This document shows positions 1-12,240 of a DNA stretch of 64,000 nucleotides, in pieces. How positions within the stretch are numbered: position 1 is the stretch's first letter; each line of letters starts with the position of its first letter. This stretch comes from Plantago elongata. Taxonomy: Eukaryota; Streptophyta; Magnoliopsida; Lamiales; Plantaginaceae. A program made the position numbers and the translations under genes. Location: positions 1-64,000 of the forward strand of contig JAYMSP010000149.1 in assembly GCA_036897095.1 (NCBI GenBank), written 5' to 3'. Below the pieces are notes generated by a model that was not told where the DNA came from, made no database searches, and saw nothing but the letters and a program-made list of their open reading frames with translations.

Positions 1-35
<35 letters not shown>
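1..35. repeat. (TA)n microsatellite
   Basis: Pure TA dinucleotide repeat at the left edge of the window; it probably continues beyond it. Confidence 0.95.
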
Positions 36-37
<2 letters not shown>

Positions 38-1435
38 CTTTGAACTTGAGATAAGTTTCGAATAGTTACTCGTATGAATCCGTTATATCTCGTTACGATT
101 AAAAGTATCCTACATTTTATAGAATGAAATCAAGTTCTACCAAACACACTGAACACAAAATATAGAAGTAGAGTTGTGTTGAAAAAAACCCAAGATCTTT
201 AATTCATTAATTGTGTCCCTAATTATGTACAGAGACACATGCAGTGATAACGGTGTAGTAGTGATAACAGTGTAGTGGTATGTGATTTGCAATCCACTTG
301 CAGATCGAGTTGCATTAGACATGCACTTTGGATGATAAAAACAGTGTAGCTAACACAAAAAGTTATCCATTTCTTGGATGTACTGTAATTTTATTATAGC
401 TTCAAATTACCAATGCCACTTGAAGGATTTTTACCCCTTTCTCCACGTTTTAAGTAAAATTCATGGACTTTACAAGATAATGTTAATTTAATATTATTGA
501 CTAAGTGTAGATATACCATAAAGTCATCAGTTGTTTTTGTCCGATCGATACTCGACTTGATGTCGATAAAGGCCTGGACTCTGAAGTCTGAACCTTACCA
601 TGTTAGAATGTAATGATTCAAACGAACCATATCGTACTCTTCTCGCATTCAAATCCATGCATTACACATATCTCAAGCTGAGTCATGATGAATTAGAGCC
701 AAATCACAACCCTTCTTGTCAAGATTCCAGTGCATTCACAATTTACATTAACATTGCGCTAGACACAGTTTTGATCAATTCTTAAAAAACTTGGCAACTT
801 ATTGGTTTTTAAGATAGAATAACAACGTTGAATCACGAATTATAATTATTAAAATTAAATAGGACACTCGAATGGATCAACGCAGCCCACATCACCTTAA
901 TCAATCAATCAATCAAAACATTGTCGATCACGTTTGAATCCTAAACCTGAAAAATTCACCCTGGATTTGTGTCCAACCAAACAAAAATTCTATTGTCGCA
1001 TTCCATTCAGAACCGGCCATACTACTAAGCAAACGCAAGCTAAGAATGAGCTTGCTCGTTACGATCATCTCATATTGATCCAGATAGCCTGAAATAGAAA
1101 GCCGTTTGTACTATTAGGTCAAGTCGGCCCTGATCTCTCCACTTGATAGCAATACCCACTTGCACTATTAAGCCGGTGGAGAGGACCTATTAAAACAATG
1201 TGACAAATATGACTCTAAATGTGACAAAGTGACAACTATGCTGCCCCTCAGTTTTTAATATGAATTTATCATTATACTCTCGTACATAAATATTTAATAC
1301 ACTATCCATATAACGTTTACAATTAAATGAAATAAATATGAACTTCGACTGACTGAAAACACACTGAGGGTTAAGTGCCTCATCTGCCCCTGCAGGTCAC
1401 TGAATAAAATTTTGTTGGACAATTTTTCCTTGTTC
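36..1435. other. AT-rich intergenic DNA, no gene seen
   Basis: Only short chance ORFs without codon bias or recognisable similarity are present on either strand. No RNA gene or clear transposon end was found. Confidence 0.6.
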
Positions 1436-1656
1436 TTTCTTCTTCTATTCTTATGTAATATGATCCTTGTTTTTTTCTTTCTTATTGTTATGTAATATGT
1501 TCCTTGTTTTTTTCCGATCTTCTTCTATTTTTATATAATATGTTTCTTGTTTTTTTTCTCTCTTCTTCTATTCTTAGATAATATTTTTCCCTTTCAAGTT
1601 CCAATATATTATTTTTTTTTCCTTCTTTCTTCTTCTATTCTTACGTAATATTTCAA
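1436..1656. repeat. Pyrimidine-rich minisatellite, unit about 41 bp
   Basis: About four to five degenerate copies of a unit built from TTCTTCTATTCTTA, then TGTAATATG, then a TCCTTG plus T-run segment. Copies begin near 1438, 1479, 1518, 1563 and 1626, and the later ones are the most diverged. Nearly all pyrimidines lie on the plus strand. Confidence 0.7.
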
Positions 1657-2711
1657 TACAATTTTAAGAATCATTTTTCATTTTCATCTAAAAAAATTAT
1701 CCTCCGCCCTATTATTGTTTGTTCTACCCAATCTTATATAATGTATTTTAGAAAAAAAACTTTATCAAAACATTTTATTTTTCATTGCAATTTGTTATCA
1801 CCATATATTATTGAATTTAATTTATATTTAAAGTAAATTAATATATTAATAAATTTTAATATAACAATGTAAATATTTTTATAACCGTTACCCCTCGATT
1901 AGTTGTCCATATCTGAGTGTGTTTTGCAGTGTTTTCCCAATAGTATGAAAAAGATAGACGATGACCTATCAAACAACGACACGCTATCATAAAACTCTGC
2001 CAAACAAAAGATTGAAAGAATGTCACATTTAAAAATGTGGAATTAAAACACGTGGGAGTAAGGAGTGTAAGAGTGTAACAAGTGATAGGTTCCATGTCAC
2101 ATTGTAGAAAATTGTCATTGATTAGATGACATTTGTAGTACTAGAGCTGTGGAATAATTGATAGACATGGCCCAACCGTTTGTTCTCGCTATAAATGTTG
2201 GGCGGAGTGGACGAGTCTACCACGACTCTATCTCTATCGATCAAGAACTACGAGGAATATTTGAGCGTTTCGCATTCGATTAACTAGTATTGATTTTCGA
2301 TTGATATTGAATTGTGGTTTACATAAGATTTAGAAGCAATATATTTGTAATTTTAAACTTTAGGTTTTAAAGTTGATAAATAATAATTCAATTAAATAGT
2401 ATAAATATGTACAAAAACTTAGTGAAATTAAAATTCTGAATTGTTAATTCAAATATATGGTATAATTGATCTCTTTTTGTATGCGATTCTCAAATTTAAT
2501 GCTGATTGTCTGGTTCTAGTATGTCACACTTATGTCAGTGAACTGTGATCATCTTTACGTACTAAAAACCATGTTTTTAGAATCAAATATTTTCCGTTTA
2601 CACTTATGCAAATGAAAAGAGTCCTAATTGTCATTTTCCAATCATCAGTAGTCAATACAACTACAACTCTTGCTTTTCGACCTACTGCTGCTCTCAATGG
2701 ATGGGTAGCCA
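1657..2711. other. AT-rich intergenic DNA, no gene seen
   Basis: No convincing coding potential or repeat termini were recognised in this stretch next to the left copia LTR. Confidence 0.5.
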
Positions 2712-3084
2712 TGTAAAGCTATAAGTCAGAAAAAAGAAATCAATCTTTCATCAACTAATTCACAACCGACTTGCTCAATAGAAATCGCATAACAACATTT
2801 GAACTAAAAGCGTGTATAAGAAAGATTTCGTTTTATATAATTAGTTAATTAACGCTTTATCTTCTTCTCATTCATTCTTCTTCTAAACTTAAGATTCTCT
2901 CGATCAATACAAAAGATTCTATTCCTCCATGAATTCTCAAGTGTAACATTGTATCAGAGCCCATGAATTACCCAAGAGGATGTTGAATATTGGACTGTTC
3001 TGGTCCCTATCTACTTGCTCTGAGCTTGTCCCTCTTTATTGCCACGTGTTGAGCTCGGGTCTATCGATTCACATATAAGCGGAC

Positions 3085-3215
3085 CTGTTAAATATTCAAT
3101 ATCACTTGAGAACGTTTTAAGCATTTATTATAAGATATTGGACAACTCTCACTTATTACGAAATTTTTTAAGAAGTAGATGATCCTCATTTCAAACCCAT
3201 CATCAGATCTCATAT
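3085..3215 (+). repeat. LTR-like repeat, copy A
   Basis: It begins TGTTAAATATTCAATATCAC and is related to 5713-5824. Both copies contain CACTTGAGAAC, a TATAAGATAT-like segment and a final CATTTCAA. The pair may be the ends of a second LTR element lying inside the first one. Confidence 0.5.
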
Positions 3216-3613
3216 CTTCCCAGAACCTATAACACGACAAATATAAGACATTATTTTAGGAGATTGTGGGAGTTTGTGAAACATGAAGTAAATTAAATAT
3301 GAAAGGTGGTGGGTAGAGCATCACCATCATCTCACAAGTCATATCACATTTTATATTAATCGATTGTATAATTAATATACACATGATCATAAGAAATTTA
3401 TGAAATATTAACACTACTCTTGATTATATTTAATTGATTATATTTAGGATTGCGTGTCTACTTAATTGAAAACTTTTTATGTTATTCAAATTTGAATATG
3501 CAGTTATGCACTCTAATAATATTGCAATGGAAAAAAATTTAAAAAGGTACATTCGATTTTTATGCACCCTAAATTGTGATATTTATGTAGTTATGCACTC
3601 TAACAACCAAAGA

Positions 3614-4279
3614 TATATGCACCCTAAATTGTGATATTTATGAAAAATATACATTTTGTTGTTACTGTTCGATTTTGGTATCTTAAATTGAAATTGTGTC
3701 CAATTTAAGTACCTCGTGACACACGACAACTTACCTGACACGTATCACATTGAAAAATACAAAAATATGGTGGACCTAAATGTAAATACGATCGTCTTTG
3801 TTACTTGCAAATATCTTAAGTTTTAACAATGTTACCAAATTACCCATACAAAAATATATCTCTATTCAAAACAATTTATAAAATGTTTCGTGGTGGGTGG
3901 ATCACTTACAAAATTCAAAAACTCAACTGAAGGTTTATTGTAGCAAATCGCGCTTTTAATTTTTGAATTTAAAATCAAGTTTCAAATTAATTTTCCCCCT
4001 CTTTCTTCTTTCTTTTAACCTTCTTTTATGTTAATTTTACAAAATAGGGCTGATTTATAATAATTAAAAATTATGTGGTGAAATTTAAAATTGTCAAAAT
4101 TTATTTTATTTGCAATTTCACCCATTAAAATTTTAAAATTTCAAATTGACACGTGTCGCTTAATTAAACTGTCACGTGTTACAAAGGTATCTAAATTGAA
4201 CACAATATCAACTTAAAGTATTAAATGGTACAGTAACAATCAAAAGTGCATTTTTTAAAAATATCATAATTTAGGATTC
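3614..4279. mobile_element. Non-autonomous DNA transposon with long terminal inverted repeats
   Basis: The left arm, about 3614-3765, starts with a CACCCTAAATTGTGATATTT-like end. Its diverged reverse complement lies at about 4130-4279. Both arms contain TTGTTACTGT, ATTGTGT(C/T)CAATTTA and a TACCT...ACAC(G) block with ACGTGTC-like sites. No transposase ORF is present. The arm length suggests a Mutator-like or foldback family. The left terminal 27 bp is also repeated just outside, at about 3561-3588. Confidence 0.6.
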
Positions 4280-4421
4280 CTATTTAAAATTTTTCTCTCA
4301 TTGTGATTGTTAGGTCATTTTTGTTCATTTCAATTTAAAACCCATTAATTTTAATTTCAAAGATATTTGAGCTTTAGTTGGTTGTATACTCCATTTACCA
4401 TGTATTGAAATTGAACATTCA

Positions 4422-4580
4422 GGGGCTGATTGGCCAAACATTTAAATGCCCCCATTTAACTCGATGAGCAGTGATTTGGCATAAAATACACTTCAAATAT
4501 CCCATTTCAAATTCTATTTCAAACACAATTTCATCAAAATCTTCTCAAAATGACCATTTAAGTGTCATGTCAATCAGCCC
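4422..4580. mobile_element. Short MITE, Tourist-like
   Basis: The 159-bp element has inverted ends: GGGGCTGATTGGCCAAACAT on the left and the reverse complement of GGGCTGATTGACATGACA on the right. TCA/TTA trinucleotides flank it, which fits a PIF/Harbinger-type target but is not a perfect duplication. It has no coding capacity. Confidence 0.6.
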
Positions 4581-5712
4581 TTAATCATTTTTAAGCTCTT
4601 AGCTATGCAAAAAATCACGTAAATTGTATATAAATCAATTCTCTCTTAGAAATTAATTAACTTTTGTGTATCCGACTATATTTCATTTATATGCCTTGAC
4701 GTCATATTAATTACATATAGGTGTTTAAAAAGCCAATGACATTTTTAGTCATTTCGATTGACCAAATTCTTTGACATTTTGATTGAGTTATAATATACGA
4801 TCGGTACGTACGCAGGTACGATCGGCCGACATGATTCGCTAACATAATCTTACGTATATAAACTTCAATAATTAGAAAATAACAAAAGAGAGACCTGAAA
4901 CCATGACCATAAGTTTAGTCTAAATAAACCCAACAGACAATTACAAACGTCACAAAACTAAGGTACAAAATGTATCTAACTTCTAGAATTCACTGCGTAC
5001 GAAATTAAATCATTAGATATAATAAGCAAATTTAACACGTAGATTCCCACGTGTGTTTTTAGAATATTAGATTTTAACTTTTATTAATAAAAATATGCGT
5101 TCACATGAATTCTTCATGCGCGATTATATATTCAACTAATAATTTTTTTATATAAGTAAATTTTAAAAAATAATATATTAAAATTATGAAAGTGGTGGAG
5201 AAATTACTTTTGAGAATGATAATGGTAATGATAACTACTCTAAAGTATTTTATTAATATTAATAATAGATGTATAACGTAAAATATCCTAGTAAGCGACT
5301 GCATCACTAGTATTTTTTATCAGTTTTAGTCTCATACCATATTTGGGTGGACTGAACCACTTCGGTCCGAATTCGAAACCATGAGTTATGAACTTATGAT
5401 ACAATATGGGTCTTTATCTAATAAGAATAGTGTATGGATCAAATCTCATATTCATTTCGTCATGTATAATTTCATATGTAATAAATTATTTTTTATCAAA
5501 CTTATAAATGTTACACTTTACTAAAAAATTACTAAACAATAAATAATAAAAATATCTAATATTTATATCTGCCTCAAAAAATATAAAATTTCTCACTTTT
5601 TTAATGTTTCATCATATATTTTAAATTTCAATATAACAATACACCAATTTAAATGTATAAAGTTTGATATAAATGAGTTATTACTAGTAAAATAAATGGA
5701 TAACGAATGGGT

Positions 5713-5824
5713 TTGTTGAATATCCAACACCACTTGAGAACATCTTGAACACTCAATATAAGATATGTGACAAATCTCTTCACTTACAAGGCCTTTTAAG
5801 GGGTATATGAGCCCCATTTCAACA
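5713..5824 (+). repeat. LTR-like repeat, copy B, followed by a primer-binding-like site
   Basis: It begins TGTTGAATATCCAACACCAC, a common start of plant LTRs, and is followed by GGTATCAGAGTA, a typical tRNA-Met primer-binding context. It is related to copy A at 3085-3215. Confidence 0.55.
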
Positions 5825-6397
5825 TGGTATCAGAGTATGTTCACCAACTTAACATTAATAATGTCTATCTCCATGGTGACCTTGATGGTCCCCTCCCACC
5901 TGTTATCATTCTACTAACAAGGTCTGCTGGTTGAACAAATGTTTTTATGACCTTAAACAGGCTTCAAAACAATGATTCCTTAAATTAACTGAATCCCTCC
6001 TCTCCATTGGTTTTACACCATCTCTTGTTGACTCTTCCTGCTCCAGCTTTCACAAGACTTATTACCAAGATGAACTTGTTTAATCTCCATGTTTCTCTTG
6101 AGGAGGGTGTCAAGCTATAGGTCAGGAAAAAGAAATCAATCTTTCATCAACCAATTCACAACTGACTTGCTCAATAGAAGTCGCATAACAACATTTGTAC
6201 TAGAAGCGTGTACAGGGAAGACACGTTTTATGTAATTAGTTAATCAACGCTTTAGCAGTTAGAGTTTCTAGTAGTTATAAATAACGGCTGAGATAGTCTT
6301 CTCCGTATCTTCTTCTCATTCATTCTTCTTGTAAACTCAAAGATTCTCTCAATCAATACAAACAGTTCTATTCATCCATAAATTCTTAATTGTAACA

Positions 6398-7210
6398 TGT
6401 ATCGTTGTATTAGCACTTAGAATTGGATGCTAGTAAGATTTTATTTCTAATCACCTTTTAGAATTCGATGCTGCACGATTAGTAGTAGGCATAGCATATT
6501 ATTTTTTTTTTTCATTCTAAAATGATTTTATCCGATTTTGTTTATTTACTATCTAGCAACCTATAAAGATGGCAACAATGGTAGTATTTAAGATCTGTTT
6601 ACCATTAGCGTTTCAGCTTCATAATTTTTTTAATAAAAAATTCGTTACGTAAACACGCAACTTTTCAAACAAGCTAGCTGAAAAGCCAACTGGTTTGAGA
6701 AGTTAACCAAATTAACTTGTTGAAAAAAAAAACTATCTAAATTATCAGTTATCTTTTTAACTACCAGTTATATTTTTAGCTAATTTTGTTAAATATGATT
6801 TTAGTACTATTAACTTATCATTTAATTAAATTCAACAAGTAAAAAATAAACTCGTTGCATGAATTCTGAGTTGATATCTCATAAGCTAGTAGCATATCTA
6901 TAAATTTGTTCGAATAACTTATTAATATTTAAAAAAACACCCTGTTCATTTGATATCTTATAAGCTAGTAGCAGATCTATCAATGTATGGTTAGTTTGGA
7001 AATAATTCCAATTGATGAAGTGCCTGGCCCAGAAAAAAACATAAGACACTTTGGTAGTTGATATGATATGTTAAATTGGAAATATTTTGCTTATTATTTC
7101 TTCACCTTTGTGTTTAGAAGCTTGCCTTCGAAAGTGTTATTCTGTAATTTTAACTTCGTGAATTGTTATTTGCCTTGTAAAGTTTTAAAACGTCTACGAC
7201 TTTGAATCAT
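6398..7210. other. AT-rich intergenic DNA with a short direct repeat
   Basis: The segment GATATCTTATAAGCTAGTAGC occurs near 6953 and in a close form near 6872. No gene was recognised. Confidence 0.5.
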
Positions 7211-8067
7211 GAAATGGATAATATTAATAAGCTTAAATCTAAAGAGATATGTTAAATGTGTATCAATCCAACATTATAGTCTAATTGATATAGAATTTGA
7301 ATTGACAAAAGTCAATTTAAATTGTCCATTTTATATACAAAACGGGCAATTTCCATCCCAAACAAATACTTGCATATGAATTCTACCATTTGACTTTGTA
7401 AAGTGATTTGATTTAATGCGTCAGTTTGATCTAGGTGAGTACCGGATAAACGTCTACTAGAACTTGCATGTCATTGTTGATCTGGTGGTAGCTATTTGTA
7501 ATTAACGTATCTAACATGGGTGGTAAATGTAATTCGCCCTTATGTTTTTCATATGGGGCAAATAGCACGAACTTTGAAACTTCATGGAGCAAAGTGTATA
7601 TGTCTTAAAACTTCTTGGTGGGAAATCACAACCTGACAAAGTTTATTACTGAACTTCAAATATATGTATAAATCTTAGGGGTCAAATTGCAAATCTGCTA
7701 AGGAAGGTTACTTCCACAAATTGTCCAAGTCCAACTCAAAGATTGGAAGTTGCAGTGTGAATGCCAAAGAAAAGAGAAAATGCCGGTCCGAAAGTAATGA
7801 TGCATACATGGTCAATATCATTCAACATATCTTCTTCAAAAATATCAAACTCACGCATTAAATCAAATCACTTACAAAGTCAAATGCTAGAATTCATATG
7901 CAAGTGTTTGTGTGGAATGCAAATTGCCAGTTTTGTATATAAAATGGACAATTTAAATTGACTTTTGACAATTCAAATTCTATATCAATTAAATTATAAT
8001 GTAATGTTTGATTCATACACATTTAACATATGTCTTTAGATTCAAGCTTATTAATGTTATTCATTTT
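7211..8067. mobile_element. Non-autonomous DNA transposon with about 220-bp terminal inverted repeats
   Basis: The left arm (about 7211-7431) and right arm (about 7848-8067) are near-identical inverted copies. Shared blocks include AATTTAAATTGTCCATTTTA, CTTGCATATGAATTCTA and CATTTGACTTTGTAA. The roughly 415-bp centre has no transposase. Arm length fits a Mutator-like (MULE) non-autonomous element, but no clean 9-bp target duplication could be seen. The small ORF at 7761-7961 is largely arm sequence and is not a gene. Confidence 0.75.
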
Positions 8068-9021
8068 TTTGGGAATGAAAATTTTATATAACCAAGGTCT
8101 AAATTTATAACTAGTATAGGAGTGTTTGACAACAACATTTACACAAAGTTTGAAACAACCCCATCGACCATTGTACATCACAAACATAATTCTCTATTCC
8201 TCATCACCAAAATCTATAATAATCACAAAATTTATCAAAACAAATACAACAAGGATTCATTCTATTATCGGCTCACAAAGACCCCATCCATTGATGAGTA
8301 AATGTATCGATCTTTCACAAATCAAATCACAACCATAAAGCATCGCAACACTATCAAGAAATGCATGGAAATATGATCATGTTAATTAATTGACTGACAT
8401 AGTAGATGGTGCAATTTGGTTATAATTTAAAAATGACTTTCATGTGTTACTTTAAACAACTATTTTTTATTAATTTAAAATTTATTTTGAACATGTAATA
8501 TATTAATTTGAAGCTCTTATATAGTATAGTTTACGGCTATATATTTTATTTACTTAATTAATAAATAATTAAAAAAATCTACCAGCAAACATATCTCACA
8601 AGATATTGTTTACTATTAACTTTTATTCAAAACTTCAAACAAAAACTAATTAAAAAAGAGAACGTTCCACATGATATATAGCTCCCCTGCCTCTCTGAAA
8701 AGAAAAGGGACAAATGCGAAACCATAATATAGTGTAATATGAAGAATCAACTCTAATCTTCAAAACTCAAAAGCATATATATCCTTGAACACTCCCAGCT
8801 TCAATCTTGCGACACAAGAACCAAATGCGATCGATAAAAAAATCTATCAAACTCCTGCGAGAACGTTCAGTGAGTGAGAACGGATGAACTGGTGTTCGTC
8901 GTCCTTGTGACACAGCTTGGAAAAGCATGGAGATCGAATAAGAGTAGAAGTTCAGAAACAAAAAGTTTGTAGAAGTGAGTTTCACAAATTTAGAACACTG
9001 CTTCTGATGAACATTAGGACA
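8068..9021. other. Intergenic DNA, no gene seen
   Basis: AT-rich DNA with short unsupported ORFs. The right end abuts the F-box-like remnants and may contain their decayed C-terminal or 3-prime sequence. Confidence 0.45.
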
Positions 9022-9552
9022 TGAGAAGCTTTACATTGTGAATGTCTGCAAAGAACATCTTCCCATCTTATGATCCCAAACGCTGCTAACTTTTAAACCG
9101 GGCGATAACGAGAGCTTTTCAGTAGTATTACATCTTTGGTCCAAGACTAGATATGCTATACCATATTGTTGTATTGTCCATATAGTGATGGGCTCAATAT
9201 AGCAGATCAGACTCAAGTTCACAGACATCCTAAACACATATATCTACATTCAGTGGTATTGAAATCCAGCCCATCTTTTCTTGATCAAGATCAAATGTAT
9301 ATATATACCATGAAGCTAGCTAGGAAATATATAGTCTCATGAAGCCAGTGAAACAAACACACCATTATAAGCAACCACCTCGGATGACCATCCATCTTGA
9401 AATTCAACTGACTGACAATATAACGGGCAGGCTGACCATGCAGGCCCACCTGTAACCTGGTTGGCCTGCAATACCTTTGTCTTGCGCACGATGTACATGA
9501 TTGTATGCATCCTTGAAATTGATTTGGTCATCTTATTAACTGTGATACACAC
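9022..9552 (-). pseudogene. Decayed F-box-family gene fragment, copy 2
   Basis: On the minus strand this reads as fragments parallel to the better copy at 9684-10392. A WSSEVVAYNGVF segment corresponds to the EAVVVDFNGVLHWL segment there. Near the end, CNTTEKLSLS corresponds to CDTEEPHIT. The nucleotide segment GCAAAGAACATCTTCCCATC near 9045 matches its counterpart near 9936. No single open frame spans it. It is the older or more damaged member of a tandem duplicate. Assignment to the F-box-associated (FBA-type) family rests on motif resemblance only. Confidence 0.45.
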
Positions 9553-9683
9553 ACTACAGATAAATCCAGCAACGAACCTAGCTAAAACCTCAATATCAGA
9601 GTGAGTATATGATAGCTATATATGATTACATAGGTCTAAAATCCCACATAGGGGCAGAACCAAATAAAAGCCCCTAGGCTGCA

Positions 9684-10392
9684 CTAAGCATGCGGCAGCT
9701 CCATCAGATGATCAGCTGATCGGCTGCTGAGCCAGACACTTCTGCTCCATGTCATTCTTCTACCCACTCCCCCTAGTCCTGCAGGACGAGAAAAGCTTGT
9801 AGAATACGAAAAATACCTGTTTGCATGTATGAATACAGAATGTAAGTCGATCTCAGTTTTAGAAGTTAGAACCCTTCTTCTGATGAACATCATAAAAAAT
9901 GAGTCAATGAGATACTTCGCATAGCTTTCTGGATTTGCAAAGAGCATCTTCCCATCTTGCGATTTTGCAACATTTACCTATCTTTTTTCGTTTCCAAGTG
10001 ATATGAGGCTCTTCAGTATCACATCTGTTGCCCAAGACTCTGCATTTCCGAACTCTTGCATAGTCCGTGTAGTGATTACCCGAGTAGTTTTTCAAAAGAC
10101 AGTTACCATAGTATGTGATCAGACTGAATCCATCTGTTAACACCCTCAGTTCCACAAACCTCTTAATCAGAGCTACCTTAGGTGGTATCGAAATTAGACC
10201 AGCCTCTTCGATAGCAAGATCAAAAACGATGTTAGGCAATACAATCTCAGGAAGCCAATGCAACACACCATTAAAATCAACAACCACTGCTTCCTTATAG
10301 CGGCCTACTACATTCGACAAACTTCTCCAGTTTTCATCTGATCCAACAATGAAAATCTCACATGATCTAGCCCTTTCTTTAGTCTCTAACAA
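9684..10392 (-). pseudogene. Truncated F-box-associated domain gene, copy 1
   Basis: A minus-strand ORF (9904-10392, 162 residues) reads like the C-terminal beta-propeller-like region of plant F-box proteins: EIFIVGS, then W-R-S-L, then VVVDFNGVLHWLPE, then IVFDLAIEEAGLISIPP. The likely continuation (MLFANPESYAKYLIDS, 9900-9947) is in another frame, so the reading frame is broken. The N-terminal F-box itself is not visible upstream. It lies in tandem with a more decayed copy at 9022-9552. It most likely does not encode a working SCF substrate receptor. An unannotated intron could rescue part of the frame, but I saw no good splice pair. Confidence 0.5.
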
Positions 10393-10856
10393 ATCCCAGC
10401 ACCTTAACTCTATCCTGACTCACGATCAAACCGAAAAAACACCTCACATCATAATCTGTAGCTAATTATGGAAGCTTAATACAATCTTCATATATCCATG
10501 CATAAAACACATAGAATTCAGTATCGGAAATTAATGCTTGGTGTTAAATTGGGAGCAAAGCTTATCGAATATATTTGAGATCAGCTGAATGGAATGTGGT
10601 ATATCATTTAATTTTTCAGAATATTTCTCTTACATTTTTGCAGGTTATGAAAATTATTCGGTGTTTTTTCAGGGAGACGATGATTTGAACAAGTTGAGGA
10701 ACAATGTAGGCATGGACATGGTCATAGCATTATTCTGGCCAACTGAGAAAGAGAGGACATGCACAGCTAAAATACAAACATCATACACTAACAAGTTACT
10801 GCTACATTGTAGTCCTTTACTCTTTAATTTAAAAGCATACATCCTTTGACGAAAAA
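10393..10856. other. Intergenic DNA between F-box remnants and PsbS
   Basis: No coding sequence was recognised. The PsbS 3-prime UTR should lie in its right part, just left of 10857. Confidence 0.6.
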
Positions 10857-12240
10857 TTAATCCTCTTCTTCATCAGTGACAAACTTCCCTGTTCCAGGAT
10901 TGATGGCTGCAACGAAGAAAAACACTATGTTGAACAACAATAGTGGTTCGAGTTCACCAATGGGGACTCCTGTCTCAACGTTCAATTGTGCCAAAGCTCC
11001 TTTGCCGGTGACAATCTCTCCGATGATAGAGAAGGCAATTCCCAACTGAGCCAACCTTCCGACGAATAGCTCATTCGCTTTTGTGAATCCAAACAATGGG
11101 CCTATAACAACAGGTACATTAGTAAGTTAAACACATGACATATATACGTCTGAATTCATCCACATACTATTTTTTCAAATGGGGTACTTTAGTCACGAAA
11201 TTGATGTAGTGAAGAACGTACATAGGTTACATATGGCAACTTTTAATCAAGACTAATGGTAAATTAGAAAGGGGATAGTTTAAGTACCAGATCCAAGACC
11301 CAAAGCAGACCTGAAACCTTTTCCAGGGGCTATAACAGCCTTATCAAGTCCAGTTGCTTCGTCAACAAAACGACCACGGTCTCCCAAGGCTCCAATAGCA
11401 CCAAGAAGATTGAACAAGATGAAGAAAAGGAGAAGGGGCTCAGCTTCAAAGATTGGAATTCCAGTTTCCAGGTTGAGTTGAGCCAAAATACCCTTTCCTG
11501 TTACTGCTTCTCCTAACAAGGATGCCTGCCACATAATTTCATTTCATTTACAAATCTCAAAATATTTCTAATAGATTGATCATCAAAAAGATTTAACAAA
11601 CCTATTGTCTTTAATATCATGTATTTACCAAAGCAGCTACCTTATCTATTAGCGTACTATTTCATCCATAAAAACCAGTTACCTTATCATATATCAACGC
11701 TTAAATATTAACTACATTTCAACTATCAGTCACCTTTATCGGCCTAGTGTATCATACTTCAGATAGTTTTGTTAAACATATAGGTACGTACCTAGTTACA
11801 TGATCATTTCTAAAGAAAATGAACGATTTACAGGAATGAGAAATGAAGCTTTACCGCGAAACCAATCATGGCAACTCTACCAACAAAGAGCTCATTTTGC
11901 TTGGTGAAACCAATTCCACCTGATGTTCCGAAGATTCCGTCTTCAACCTTTGGCTTTTCCTTCACTACAGGCTGTCAGAATCAATCCATTAAACCAATAT
12001 CCCAAGAAAAAATTAACAAAACAATCAAGAAATTCTTTCGTTTTATATACGTACCTTGGCGGGAGCCTTGGTTTTAGACTTGAAGAGAGCGTAGGTAGTA
12101 AACGGTAGAGAACGAGAAACGCTGGTTCTTGGAGGTAGAACAAAATTGGAAAATGCCTTTGGCTTGAAAGTTTTAATCAATGGCTGCTCTGACTTAAGAT
12201 GTGCAGATACATTGGCAGAAAGCAGCATTGTTTGAGCCAT
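10857..12240 (-). CDS. PSBS: Photosystem II 22 kDa protein PsbS, chloroplast precursor
   Basis: Four exons on the minus strand: 12055-12240, 11855-11971, 11288-11525, 10857-11101. They join to 261 residues, close to the usual 265-275. PsbS senses lumen acidification in thylakoids and triggers energy-dependent quenching (qE). Residues 1 to about 55 are a Ser/Thr/basic transit peptide. The body is two homologous halves, each with a GFTKxNELFVGR helix start and a GExVTGKGxLAQLN segment, giving four membrane helices. Glu121 (LNLETG) and Glu223 (LNVETG) are the likely equivalents of the pH-sensing Glu122/Glu226 of Arabidopsis. The tail is acidic (DEEED). The start ATG at 12240 opens MAQTMLL, as in other PsbS proteins. 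Donors and acceptors are GT-AG and phases agree. The gene looks intact and is head to head with CAO. Confidence 0.97.

Larger units (their letters stand above)
2712..6397 (+). mobile_element. Broken Ty1/copia LTR retrotransposon region with later insertions
   Basis: Two related repeats, about 2712-2948 and 6108-6397, begin TGTAAAGC or TGTCAAGC and end TGTAACA, as LTRs do. The left one is followed by GTATCAGAGC, the usual copia primer-binding context for initiator tRNA-Met. The right one is preceded by a purine-rich tract (GAGGAGGG). At about 5840-6105 the plus strand reads as Ty1/copia reverse transcriptase, with HGDLDG and FYDLKQAS-like segments. The rest of the interior is unlike copia and carries other repeats and MITEs, so the element is broken and old. 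It cannot encode a functional polyprotein. The two LTRs differ in length and sequence. Confidence 0.7.

Noticed and set aside
10589-10849. 86-codon plus-strand ORF next to PsbS
   Set aside because: Overlaps the likely PsbS 3-prime UTR and shows no family resemblance.
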